Position numbers and translations under genes: made by a program. The notes under the pieces are model-generated. The model ran no database searches. It was not told the origin of the DNA and worked only from the letters and a program-made list of their open reading frames with translations. From the NCBI GenBank assembly GCA_950295325.1, contig OX485805.1:16725501-16789500 (forward strand): DNA of 64,000 bases. The letters run 5' to 3'. Source of the DNA: Polytrichum commune (Eukaryota; Streptophyta; Polytrichopsida; Polytrichales; Polytrichaceae). Below are positions 12,601-23,825 of this stretch, one piece after another. Numbering within the stretch: the stretch's first letter is position 1; every line of letters begins with the position of its first letter.

Positions 12601-15095
12601 AAGCAAGTAAGATGAAAATACTCTGCAGCTTGTTGAATCTTAAGGCCTGTTTGAGGTCTGATTGTGTTCAAAATGCAGAGGCTTACATAGAATACATCTT
12701 TGTTGGTTCTGACAGGTAACTGTACCATCGTTGGCTTCAGTGTACAGCGAGTACTTTCTCAAGAAGCAGTTTGACACACCTGTTCATCTCCAGGTCAAAT
12801 ATTTGAGTAATTGATAGAAGTGATTTTCTGCAAGAGGGTTGTGGATGTTTTTAACACTGGGCAACAGTTCACAATGATATTCAATGTTAGTTAAAGATGT
12901 TTTTGTGTAGTTTATAGTAGCTCACTACAATTGGTGCGTATAGAATCTGGTGAAATACTGAATACTGGATGTTGCTATATATAGGTTCTTCTGTTACTCT
13001 CAAGATATTGGCTGATGCATATAAGAGCTTTCTTTCTATGTCATTCCATCTTCTGAGTGACTTCTTTTCAAGAGTCCACACAGATGGAACTGGGCTGAGA
13101 GAAAGAGAAGTAGAGAGGAATACATTATTGGATTGGAACAAGTAGGAGTCAATGAGAGTCCTCTTTTTGTGAGTATTATCTGTTTTTTGTGGATCAATCT
13201 CCATAAACATAACATCTTAGAATAAGAAAAATAGAAACAAAGAACCTACTTGTGTTCTGTTTCCTTGCCATCCATTTTAATATATATAAAATTGATTCAT
13301 ATGTGAAGTTCCCTTTTTTCTGCATGAGATTCTGGTGTTGAGGTCAATAAGATAAAGACCACATGTTAGAATGCCAACTAAGCACCTGGTTAAATGAATT
13401 CCTCCCCTCTCACTTATCTGCTGCTAAACTGTTTTATTTGATGTGCAGAACTTGTCTTTGTATGGTTATGGAGCACTCTTCAATCTCTTTGCAATCTTTG
13501 CACAGAATATCTACCTGGAAGGTAACGTATGCTCACTTTGGATGTTCCAGAGGCTCACTTTAGATTATAGAAAGAAATGCAACCTCAAAGGCTAGATCAA
13601 TTTTCTTCACTGGATTGATCATTGTACATTCTTTTGTTTTACAGGGGGCATGAGCCTTAACATCTTCAAGGGACATTCGTATGCTACAATGCTCCTTATC
13701 TGCAACAATGCTGCTCAGGGTATATTGTCCTCGTTCTTCTTCAAGTATGCAGGTAAAGCTCTATTTAATATTTGAGAGCAACTTCTTGGCAGATACTTGA
13801 GAGTATTGATATTTGAGACTATCGATATCTCAGACTATCTCTATTTTCTGCAGACACCATCTTGAAGAAATATTCTTCTACAGTGGCCACCATATTCACA
13901 GGCCTGGCATCCTATGCTCTGTTTGGGCATGCACTCACCATCAACTTTTTGTTGGGCTTCACGATAGTTTTGATCTCAATGCATCAGGTACGAAATACTA
14001 AGTTTGATGATTAGTGTCAACTTATAGCATATCATGCCCTTAGTAACTAATGTAGATGGGGCTTAAATGGTTGCTGTTTCCGATTGATCCACTGCTTTTA
14101 AGATATCAAACACTTGATTAGTTTCAGATGATATTCAATCCAAATGGAGGCCGTAGCCATTTTCCTCGTGATTTTGGAGTTCATATGAATACTCTATTCA
14201 GTATCAAAGTGAGGATTTTTTTATGTTCCTTGAATGGTGATATAGATCCCCCCAATTATGTTGATTCGTGAAGCTAGAATACTTGACTGATTCTGAGCAT
14301 GTAGTCCAATCTGTTTTAAACATGATTTCTTCTTTGTGATCCACACCCTAAGCACATACTCAGTTCCGTTAAGAGAAGTAACCAGAGTAGGCCCACTTAC
14401 CTTCCACTGTTTTGTATAGCTACTATTGTACATTTTCTTGTCCTTCCGGAATGTTGTAGAAGTTATAAGTTCCAATTTTTGTCATTGCAGTACTACTCAT
14501 CTTCAGGCAAGCCAAGCAGGAGTGCAGAGCAGATTAGCCTTGATTCAGTTTTGGGGCCTTCCCAACATAACCTCAGGTCTGTACTAAAAAGTCTTGGGAT
14601 CAGTGATTATCGAGTGTTGAATGCAAATTGTTGTTGGATAGGTGAATAGCCTTTGCATGATGGTTCAGCTGGGGATGCTATTAAGATAACCTAGAAATAC
14701 AATTTAAATGAGTCATACTTCTGTTGTGAGTCCTTATTAAAGAGTCCATGGTCGAAGTGGTACACTGTCACATATTAATACTTGCAAATTCATTGATCTG
14801 GTGACTTCATGACTTCTTTGCAGCAAAAAGGATTCCAACTTGATTGATATGACTGCTGGTGCATTCAATGATGTGAGCCAACTTATCCCTTTTCTAGTTC
14901 CATGTGATTTTCAACTACACTTAGTTTCCAACCACACCTTTATATTCTCTTTGTTTTGCGCTAATCTGAGAATCTCATTAAGGGAGCTTTCTGAAGTAAG
15001 TTCATACTGTATTCCTAATGTCTCTTGGGTTGGCTCTGCAGGGAAACCATATCCTTGGGGGGCTGAAAGAGAGGGAGCCACTGCTTCCGAAATAG
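9641..15095 (+). CDS. CMP-sialic acid transporter-like nucleotide-sugar transporter
   Basis: This is a complete 14-exon gene for about 408 aa. Exons: 9641-9811, 10625-10741, 11327-11383, 11534-11611, 11711-11755, 11905-11964, 12356-12472, 12716-12793, 13449-13521, 13645-13752, 13854-13987, 14491-14576, 14824-14872, 15042-15095; all phases agree and every intron is GT..AG. The product matches the plant nucleotide-sugar transporter family (drug/metabolite transporter superfamily) along its length. It has the N-terminal cytosolic motif [30 protein letters not shown], the signature [14 protein letters not shown]...TVKMLGNLK, and [20 protein letters not shown]. About ten hydrophobic segments are expected. 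The tail is hydrophilic and ends in LLPK. Such proteins exchange a nucleotide sugar for the nucleoside monophosphate across the Golgi membrane. Plants contain little or no sialic acid, so the name reflects homology and the real substrate is open. Start: ATG 9641, or the adjacent 9644, which aligns better with relatives. Confidence 0.9.
14085..14400. repeat. Dispersed repeat inside transporter intron 11
   Basis: This copy of the repeat at 6740-7090 lies between exons 11 and 12, in the same orientation. It shows that the family inserted into or was copied from this gene. The splice sites on either side are intact. Confidence 0.55.
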
Positions 15096-16383
15096 TTCCA
15101 ATATTGAATACACTTTATATACAATCAGCACCCAGATTATTTTTTAGCTGTAGAATTCTCCCATGATACCTTTTTAGCGGGCTTGTGAAGTACAGAGTTG
15201 AGCTTTCTCACTCGCTTTTGTACACGGTCTTGATTCCTTTTTAGATATTCAATGCAGTAAATTGGAGCTGCATCATAACTTGTACTAATTTTCATATCAC
15301 AATTATGTGGATCAAGAGTTTCTTTCCTCAAGGGCTAAGGTTTTTTAGACTTCTTTCACTCTCTCCTTGATTTGGTTCTTCTCCTGTAGAAGTACTAGGG
15401 CACGGTGGCTTTACTCTTATTGTCAACCATTTGCATTGGTTTCATCATTTTTTAATTAGAGTTAAACCTATACATGTCACTAATCTTCAATCATAAACTT
15501 AAAGGACTCAAGTTAGTGTAGTTGAAGAAGAAAGTGAAGTATGCGGACACAAAGATTGAGTGGGGGTCACCCATAGAATGGGTGGTATGCATGTCATAAT
15601 GAGCATTTTAGACCACAATAATGATCCGTGCACAATTTATATTAGAATGTAGATAATCATACAGCTAAGCAACTTGTTTTAAATGAATGCAATGTCAAAG
15701 CACAGCCAAGTGATGCATATGCTCTATATGTTACATGGATATATGTTGCTTGTGTACAAGCCTCGCAAATCTTGGAACATTTGGGTATCCCATCGGTATC
15801 ATTGTGGTGCTTGATGATGAGCTTTTAATCTTCATGATGTTATGAAGATTTATCCTGTAGGGTTGGAGCTATTTTTGTGAAATGCCATGGCATCTTCTTA
15901 CTACAAACTAACTTAGAAAACAAAAATTATTGAGAAATTCATGATGGAAGGTGTTGAAACATGTTCTTGGTGGTAGATGTCACATCATTGTTTCCTAGAA
16001 AATTTATATGGAAATTTAAGATTGATGATGGAGTTGGTACGAAATGATTGGCCTCCACTAATTGGATGTGATTTTGCATTGAATCCAATCGTAAATGTGC
16101 AAGTGATTGTTCACAAATTACAATGTCAATGGATTCAAGATGGTATGCTGCTTACAAACACATATATTGATTGGAATGTCAATTGACAAATTATATACAA
16201 ATTTATGAGGTGAATCCGATAATGATCTCATCTACTCCTAATGTAAATAGTCTAGGGTGACAAAAGAGATCATTTTCTTAAACAACACAGTTAAACACTT
16301 GAAGCTCCTTCTCAAACCCTAATATTAGAAGCATAATCTTTGAAAAGAAAAAAGAGAATTGTAACACAAATCATCAAATCGAA
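15096..16383. other. Intergenic, transporter 3' side and upstream of the BTB-like gene
   Basis: The interval should hold the 3' UTR of the transporter and the promoter of the next gene. I see no other exon, repeat pair or transposon end. Open frames are short and unrelated to known families. Confidence 0.4.
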
Positions 16384-19300
16384 ATGGTGAACCTTTCAAT
16401 ACGACCACGACCTATGACCAAACCCAATAATTATGACACCGTTGGAAAAGCAACCAAGGATCATCAAAATTTGTTTCCCAATGTCGGTCCTATAGATTTT
16501 TCTGAATATAAGCGAAGGACGAGCACGATCAACTATGATATCATTAGCAAAGCAATGCATGACATGGATGAAGCCCAAAGCGAGCAAATTTTGATGGATA
16601 ATGCCTGGGAGCAAGCAACAAGGTTTGCGGAGATGCTCCCAAGTCCAACTTCAAATCGTCAAGATCTAAAAACAACCTCACAAACAAGAAGCAAAGGCGG
16701 TGTTCGCTTTGCTCAACTTTACGATGACAAAGAAGATGATGCAAAGCTTGCAAATGTTCAAGCAAATGATGTAGAGAAAGACACTGATGATGAAGATAGA
16801 ATTGCAATCAATAAGAATGCTCGAAGAATATTATTTACTACCTTAGCTGCAGCAAAAAATAGTCTCATTTTAATACGACCTAAATTTGGGGTTGCCCCAC
16901 CAATTGTATGGAAAAGAATCGATCTTGAACCGGAGCCAAAATATGTTCTTGACATAATAACTACAAGGTTGGCCAACATCTTTTTACCTTTTCAACCCCC
17001 TAAACCAATCCAAGGGCCAGTTGACGTCATTATTACAGTGAGGAAATCCACTCTTATTCAGGACACCGAAAGAATACTTTGTCATTCACATATTTTGAGA
17101 GAAAGTTGCAATGCATTTCGAGAGTTATTGGATAAATACCTTTATGATATGGAATTGCGCGAAAGAAAAGATAACCACCTTGCTACCACTACAGGTGTGT
17201 TTACTTTGAGGAAATTTTCTACTTGCTACAATTACATAATATATTTTTATTCATAATTTATATGACATAAAATACATATCATTCAAAGACGTCTTGAGCA
17301 AGTGTGCCTAAGACATGAGATGGTCTTATTTTTAATATTCACACTTTTTGAATGTTACTAGCTATCTGATCTTAGAAGATACTAAGAAAAGCTTGGGTAT
17401 TCATCTTAATATTATACAAACGATATAAATTCATACAATTCAATCTTATTATTCACCAAGGATATCTAGATTTTTTATATTTAAATCAAGGAATCACTGT
17501 TAAATAAGATGGTAGGCATGTACGTTAGTACACTCAATCATAAAAATCCACGATGGATTTCTATGAGATTGAGATCAAATATTTATTGTCTAATTATATG
17601 GCCCATGATTTTAAGAAATATGAGAAACAATGATTTGTTAAATACTTATTTCTCACTCTTGATTCTATTGACAAGTTTGAAGTTTATGTCAACCAATGTC
17701 CCGATCAACTGCCTTAATTATCCAAACTAATTTGCACCCCCCCTCCAAAATAACTTGGTGTTGTTTGTGAGTGACACACAACGTCATCCATTTGAGTTTG
17801 ACCATGTTGGGTGGGGCTGGGAATCTATCATATAAGGCATGAGAATTGTACCTCCAGGATGCTTGCCAATAAATAGATTCGGCTTCATAAACTAGTAGCT
17901 TTGGTTGTGGTTGATTACTTTTACAATGGAACGGCTCAGTGCGGCTGAATATTGTTATACATTCAATATTTCGCAGAGGAAACATTTGCAAGGATCACCA
18001 ATGCTGTCATTCCCTTATACAAGGAATGCCATATTCATCCAAAACTTGACACCACACCAGAAGTTATTCGAAGAAAGCTCACCATACATCTAATCGATCC
18101 ATGTATGAGAGGAACCCATGATGTCGTGGAATGGATAGATCCTCAAGGCGAAGATAGACGAGGTGAGCTTGTAGAAAAAGCCTCGGACTTGGAGGAGGAA
18201 ATGAATCATGTTTGGTATAATGAATATCAGAGGTTGGTGGAAGAAGATGAAGAGCAGGAAAGGCGAAAACTTGAAGGAAAACGAAGCATTGTAGAAGAGA
18301 AAGTGGTTGAAGGTGAACCCACTGAAACATTTAACGAAACTGTGGAACCAGAATCAATAGAGGAAGAAGTCTTAACACCTCTTGCAGAACTACCAGAAGA
18401 TGCAGATTTGGGTGACAGGCGAAGAAAAGAGGCCAATGCACTCATACATACATGTGAATCGTTTCTTGAGTGTTTGGTAACGACTACTGTGCAAGATGAA
18501 TTGAGGGAGGAAGTGCTTGGTAAGATGCAGAAACTTGCAGATTTCGTAGCAGCATATAATGAGTTGAGAAAACCTAAGAAGGCGGAGGAAGAAGTTTTAC
18601 CACTTGAAAATACAACTTCAGAGGTTGACGTTGATAATTTAGAAGGTGCAGGTCAAGATGAATCCATGACAAAGGTGGGTAGTATTAGAGGAAGCAAAAC
18701 GCAAGGAAGTATGGTTCGAGGGAGTCAAGTTACAGGGACGAAGAGTGGCAAAGAAGAAAGACCCAGTCAGAGGCCGAGTCAAATTGCCAAAGGACTAAGG
18801 TTGCGAAAGAAGAAATCTCTGATTAAAAAAATCCTTTATCATGTTCAGGTGGACCACACAGATGATTTTACGTTCAATGTTTTTGTATCATTGTTACAAT
18901 TATAATGAACTCCATCTAGAACGCAGTTGAATTGGTGTTGAAGTAGCATGATGAGTTTTCTAAAACACGTCAATCTCATGATGCGCTATAAATTTGATGG
19001 ACATGCTAAATTGAATGACTAGATGCATGTACACCATGAAGTAGGCAAGTCCACTCAAAGACCCTGCGGCACAAGATCTTGACTCTGAAGAAGAGTTGGA
19101 TATATGCCTCGGGATTGAACCAGAGGAACCTAAACTGGAGGTGGATGAAAATGGAGAAGAGCTTGTCAGTCAAGATGACGAGGTGACAAGTGGTGATGGA
19201 GGCAATGAGCAACCCCCGGACGAAGGATTGGAAGATGAAGGAGGCGAATTAGGATATGATTTCAAAGATGATGAAGGCGAAGCGGAAGATTCACAAGAGT

Positions 19301-22300
19301 ATGAAGAGGATTGTGATCATCAACACAAGCCCAAAGAGGAATCAATCCCAGATCCAAAGATTCACGTTCTCATCAAAGGGAATTGGACGTGTGCAAGCAT
19401 GTATCCCATGCTCGAGTATTTGTATACCGAGCGGTGCCATGTGCCATGTGAGGATGTTGCGGATCTTTGGATAGCGGCGAATGAAATTATGCTCACCTCT
19501 CTCACACACTTAATCGTAACGCATCCTATTGTTGAATACCTTCGATTGGCGCTTAAAAACGAAGCTTATAGGAAAGCTCTCCTCAAACTTTGCATTGAGG
19601 CAAAGTCAGACCTTGCACCAGGTAATCATATGCAACCTGAGAATTACATAATAATGCTACACTGTACAATGCACTAAGATTCAAAATCTTGAACTTCGTA
19701 TGTTTCTTTAAGATCAAGGTTGGGAATGGGCCTTAGGGCCGGTTCACATGGGGTCCCAAGTCCCACTCTCATTAGCAAGTCCCAACAAGAAGGCAAAGTC
19801 CCAATATTTGAGACTCAAGAAACCATTAAAAATATGCTCCATTATCATTAAATTTGGATCTTGATTATTTTATGCAAAAAAAGTATTTGCGGGACTTGTG
19901 TTGAGAATTGGGTCTAGTTTCTTTTTTGCTCAACACAAGTTTCAAGTTTGACCTTCAAAAAGTGTTGTCATGTAGGCATCCATATGGGACTTAGGACTTG
20001 GGACCCTGTGTGAAGTGGGAAGTCTTGATTTCCATGCTCTCAACGGCTAAGGTTGCACGGATTGACCTCAAGTGACTTGGGACTGAGGACTGGAGACCCC
20101 GTGTCAACCTACCCTTAGATCTAGTATGAAACTGATTAGATCCCAATTAGTGCGTGTGGTACTCATTCACAAAACACGCATTGATTTGCCAAGTTTGAAT
20201 ATTAATAAGGGTTGACATTTTTATTGAGTGGTACTAATTTCATGAAAATTTACATGCTCATTTACCATACATTTCAAGAAATTTATTGCTCCAAGGTGCT
20301 TGTAGAGTGATAAAGAAAATTATATGCAAACACATGCTTGTCACTAAATAGTGCCAGGATGAAAAATGTCGGCATTTTCAATGTATAGTGGTGCTATGAA
20401 CAATATTTTCAGTGAATAGTGCTTCAGAGGTGAACAATGCTTCCTAGACCTTTAGGTGACACTAATTTTGTAGTGGGAAGAAATCTACACTAAATATGAT
20501 ATTTAGTGTCACTTATTATTTGAAATTATACAACACTATAATTGTTTACAATACATCTCATTTCTTACCAACAAAGGTCGAATTGGAGGTTTGGACATTA
20601 TAGAACACTAGCATCTTTACTCGGTGAAAAATATGTTATCAGTAAAAAATGAAAAAGAGTATGTAACTTCAAATAGTGAGTCACACTAAACATCATATTT
20701 AGTGTAGTCCCACCTTCACTAATTTCCCACACACTATTAACCCTCCCTCACTAATCAGTGTAGAAGACATATTTCTAACCAACAATGTTGCTTTGTTCCA
20801 AGAATTGAGAAAACTAAGGGTATTTTGCGAGTCATTCCAATATGGTGGTCCTGAAGAGCGTCTTCCATATTGTTTCACTTTGCTTACGGCATTTATAGCG
20901 AATCGAGGTTCCTTAGAATTCGTTGAAGAGGGAATGCATGAATACGAAGACATGAAGGTAACTATTTTAAAATAAAATAAACCTTACCTCCTACTTTCGC
21001 TATTGCAACATAACATTACTCAACACCTCTTGTTTGTTCAGTGAGCCCTTGAAATATAACAATCAGATGCTCATAAAACTGAATCTTCTACATCAAGGAG
21101 ACTGAACAAACAATAGGATGCTGAGTAATTTTATGAAAGTCAAACAATTCTACACCAAATCTAAAAACTAATCACACTTGCAAACATCACTAATAAATCA
21201 TGTTGGGAACATTCGCTTACTAGGTTCTATTAACATTCACATTGAGTATCTAAGTGACTCTTATCCCAATCCAATTGATATTCAATTAAACTCATCTTCT
21301 TGAACTCAAAATTACACGTGTAGGTGTCTGTATTGAAGGCTTATGAGCCGGGAACTCGATTGTTTCCTGAAGACTCCAATGGCTTGGAATTCTTGACATA
21401 TGAGAAGCATGTGCAAGACCGGACGGATGATCCCATGCGTAACATTCAACCCCAATGGCATGGTAGAAAGGTACATATGCTTATAGATAAACATTTTACA
21501 TAATTAAACCTCACTTTTGTGGCATTGATATCAATTTACGGCACCTGTTTCTTCCATGTACTATGTGCTAATTATTGTAGTATTTCAAGAAAAATTTCTT
21601 AAATACAAACACGGGTAGATCACTCTGAGGCATTTTTGTGCACCACGTGCGGCTGGGGGTTTTATGTTTTGGGGCTATTTACCTTCAAGGGCTGAATTAA
21701 AGCCTCTCTATAATTACTTAAATTAAAAAAATGGCCCATTTGTTTGCACCCTTCCATTACTTATATTGTCCAAGTCATTGCAATTTTTTCTACTCTATAT
21801 TCCTTTTAAGTAATTTTGGACAGACGGAAATCCCAATTATCATCCATCCCCGTGAGTCCTAAACCCATTTACATACCATACTAAACATACCTTCTAGGAT
21901 CCTTATCTTCAGCCCCTATGTTAATTTTACAAAAAAATAATGGCCCACGTTTTATGTCCATCTAACTTACTTATAATGGGATTGTCTACATTTAATGACC
22001 CCTTCATTATTTGGAATTCCTTTATAATTTTTATTTCAAATGATTTTAATCCTCTCTATATTATGCCGCACGCCGTTTTTAAAATGCACTAAGTGATCTA
22101 CCCGTGAATACAAAAAACTCTGAACAGGTTGATGAGCCATACCTTGACAACAATAGAGAGAAAAGATGGACCATCACGGTGTTTGGCCCACACATTGCAG
22201 AAGAATGTTTCAAGTTTTACACACACATAGTGGGAAGAACCTTTCGTATCAAGGAGCCCGAATCGTTCAGCCTTCACATGCCAACACCATTTCTCAAGAT

Positions 22301-23114
22301 GCCCGTTCTTCATAAAGCTTTCAAAAAGGTATGTAGAATGTTTTCCCAAGTGCATCTAAATATGTTTGTGGCCCGCTCTTAGCTCAAGCATTGTCATATA
22401 TGAGTCAAATATAGGTTTTCAATTGGAAAGGGTGATCACATAAATTTCACATACCTTGATATATTGATATAAGTCCACATCTTATGCATGTCTCAATAGT
22501 TTGGTATACGAGAGGGTTCATGAGTTTTTAACTCAATAGTCTTGTGTTGAGTCAAAGAATCACTTCTTGGAATAGACATAATCACCAGTTTCCATGTGGG
22601 CCAAGGTAACTTCCCCTCCTTCGTTACACCTATGTATTAAGTTGTAAGGAGTTTGGATTCCCTCAAAACACAATGATAGCCCTACTATGTCTCTAGTATA
22701 TCAATACATGTGCACACTTACTTGCAGGCCTTTTTGAGCAATGAATTGTGCATAGAAGGCATGTGGGGGATGCTCCCGAGCTATTACATCGGGGGCGAGA
22801 CACATGGGCACTCCATCACAATCACCGGGGAGCCCCGTCTCATCCTTGAAGCCATGAAATGCATCCCAAAGGACATGGTGGGGAGGATGTCCCTCCGATT
22901 CCGTTCCCCTTGCAAAACCACCTTCATCAATGTGTTCTCGGTAACACGCACGTTGGGGGTCGAGCTTGAGAAGGATACCATCTACCTCCTCAAAAACTAC
23001 AAGAAGTTGAAACTAGCACTGGAGTATTTCACGCGCTATTCAGACACGGCCTTCATCCCTTGGAATGTGCCACGGGAATTCACAGAGCTCGTGGTGCCTA
23101 GCAAGCCCTTTTAA
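16384..23114 (+). CDS. Large BTB/POZ-like protein with a split BTB fold, family unknown
   Basis: Seven exons join in phase to 1049 codons plus stop: 16384-17194, 17977-18848, 19045-19621, 20803-20957, 21324-21470, 22128-22328, 22728-23114. I do not recognise the whole protein. Residues about 213-250 (VDVIITV...CHSHILRESCNAFRELL) look like the first half of a BTB/POZ domain. Residues about 667-725 (IHVLIKG...MYPMLEYLYTE...VADLWIAANEI) look like the second half. Between them lie about 410 residues rich in Glu, Lys and Arg (EEDEEQERR, a Ser/Lys/Gly basic patch, then an acidic run), probably coiled-coil or disordered. Interrupted BTB folds are known in RhoBTB proteins, but no GTPase domain is present here. 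The C-terminal 300 residues look globular and conserved in style (FGPHIAEECFKFYTHIVGR, IGGETHGHSITITGEPR) but match nothing I know. BTB proteins often dimerise or act as Cullin-3 adaptors; that role is inference. The exon 3 acceptor (19044/19045) is the weakest. Confidence 0.75.
19736..20114. mobile_element. PIF/Harbinger-type MITE (379 bp, TTA target duplication)
   Basis: Located in intron 3 of the BTB-like gene. Left end GGGCCGGTTCACATGGGGTC; right end read in reverse GGGTAGGTTGACACGGGGTC (16 of 20 match). TTA flanks both sides, at 19733-19735 and 20115-20117. A related, partial copy lies in the opposite orientation at 51529-51835. It is non-coding. Confidence 0.7.
20485..20707. mobile_element. 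Palindromic-end MITE, copy C (223 bp)
   Basis: Located in intron 3 of the BTB-like gene, ending 95 bp before exon 4. Left end 20485-20509 reads CTACACTAAATATGATATTT then AGTGT. Right end 20683-20707 is its reverse complement with one mismatch. Each terminal repeat is itself nearly palindromic (CACTAAATAT/ATATTTAGTG), so each end can form its own hairpin. This is the smallest member of the family seen at 1126-2215 and 23826-27740. Confidence 0.65.
21610..22106. mobile_element. hAT-type MITE (497 bp) with perfect 8-bp target duplication
   Basis: Located in intron 5 of the BTB-like gene. The ends are CACGGGTAGATCACT and AGTGATCTACCCGTG, perfect inverses over 15 bp, with weaker similarity continuing inward. 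The 8-bp AATACAAA flanks the element on both sides (21602-21609 and 22107-22114). An 8-bp duplication with CA-starting ends indicates the hAT superfamily. There is no coding content. The right duplication ends only 13 bp before exon 6, so the insertion sits inside the usual branch-point and polypyrimidine zone. Confidence 0.85.
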
Positions 23115-23825
23115 CTAGGTTACCTATGCAACTTTGATGGTGGAAATTAACCCCTAAACGCTCAACCCATTTTGGGGGAGGCATCATATCTTTTAAAAGA
23201 AGCATGCCTTTTAAGTGGGGCATTCACCATTGCCGCCTCCAAATGTAGGACTGAACAACCCTCAAAAATTGATCCCCCCTCCCACCAAAATCAACCCATT
23301 TTCAAACTTCTACAATCATCAATCTCGTAAAGAATGCAACTCAATCTTGAAAAACATTTGTGGCCCATATATCTCGCATCGTAGCTTTTGGATTAGCAAC
23401 TGATCATCTAGTGTGCATAGTGCAATTACTTAGTATGAATGAAGAACATCACATGTATATCAAAAAACTTGGTTAGGATATGAATGAGTATGAAATAAGA
23501 ATATGTTTTGAACACAACATAAAGTAAATTTCATGCTTTACACTTTATGATCAAATCCTATAAACTGCATATTTAACTTTTAATCCTTTATTTCTAGGTT
23601 CTCACATCCTAGATTAATTGATTTTATATGAAACATTTTTTCAAATTGGAAGAACTCTCGTGACTTGATAATTAAGCATGCAAGACCTAAGACTGAAAAC
23701 TAAAACATGAAGGACATAAGAATTCAAAGTTGAATTTGTACGACATGAGATTTGAAGCTTATATTTGAATGGGCTTGAGACACAACCTAAGGTAGAAAAA
23801 CAGAAAATGGTGAATGACCACTATT
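23115..23825. other. Intergenic, 3' side of the BTB-like gene
   Basis: It probably contains the 3' UTR of the BTB-like gene. The remainder is AT-rich with no recognisable coding or repeat structure. Confidence 0.4.

Noticed and set aside
20731-20740. TTAACCC as another piggyBac end
   Set aside because: The flanking bases do not resemble the 55890 end, composition does not change, and no element is visible around it.
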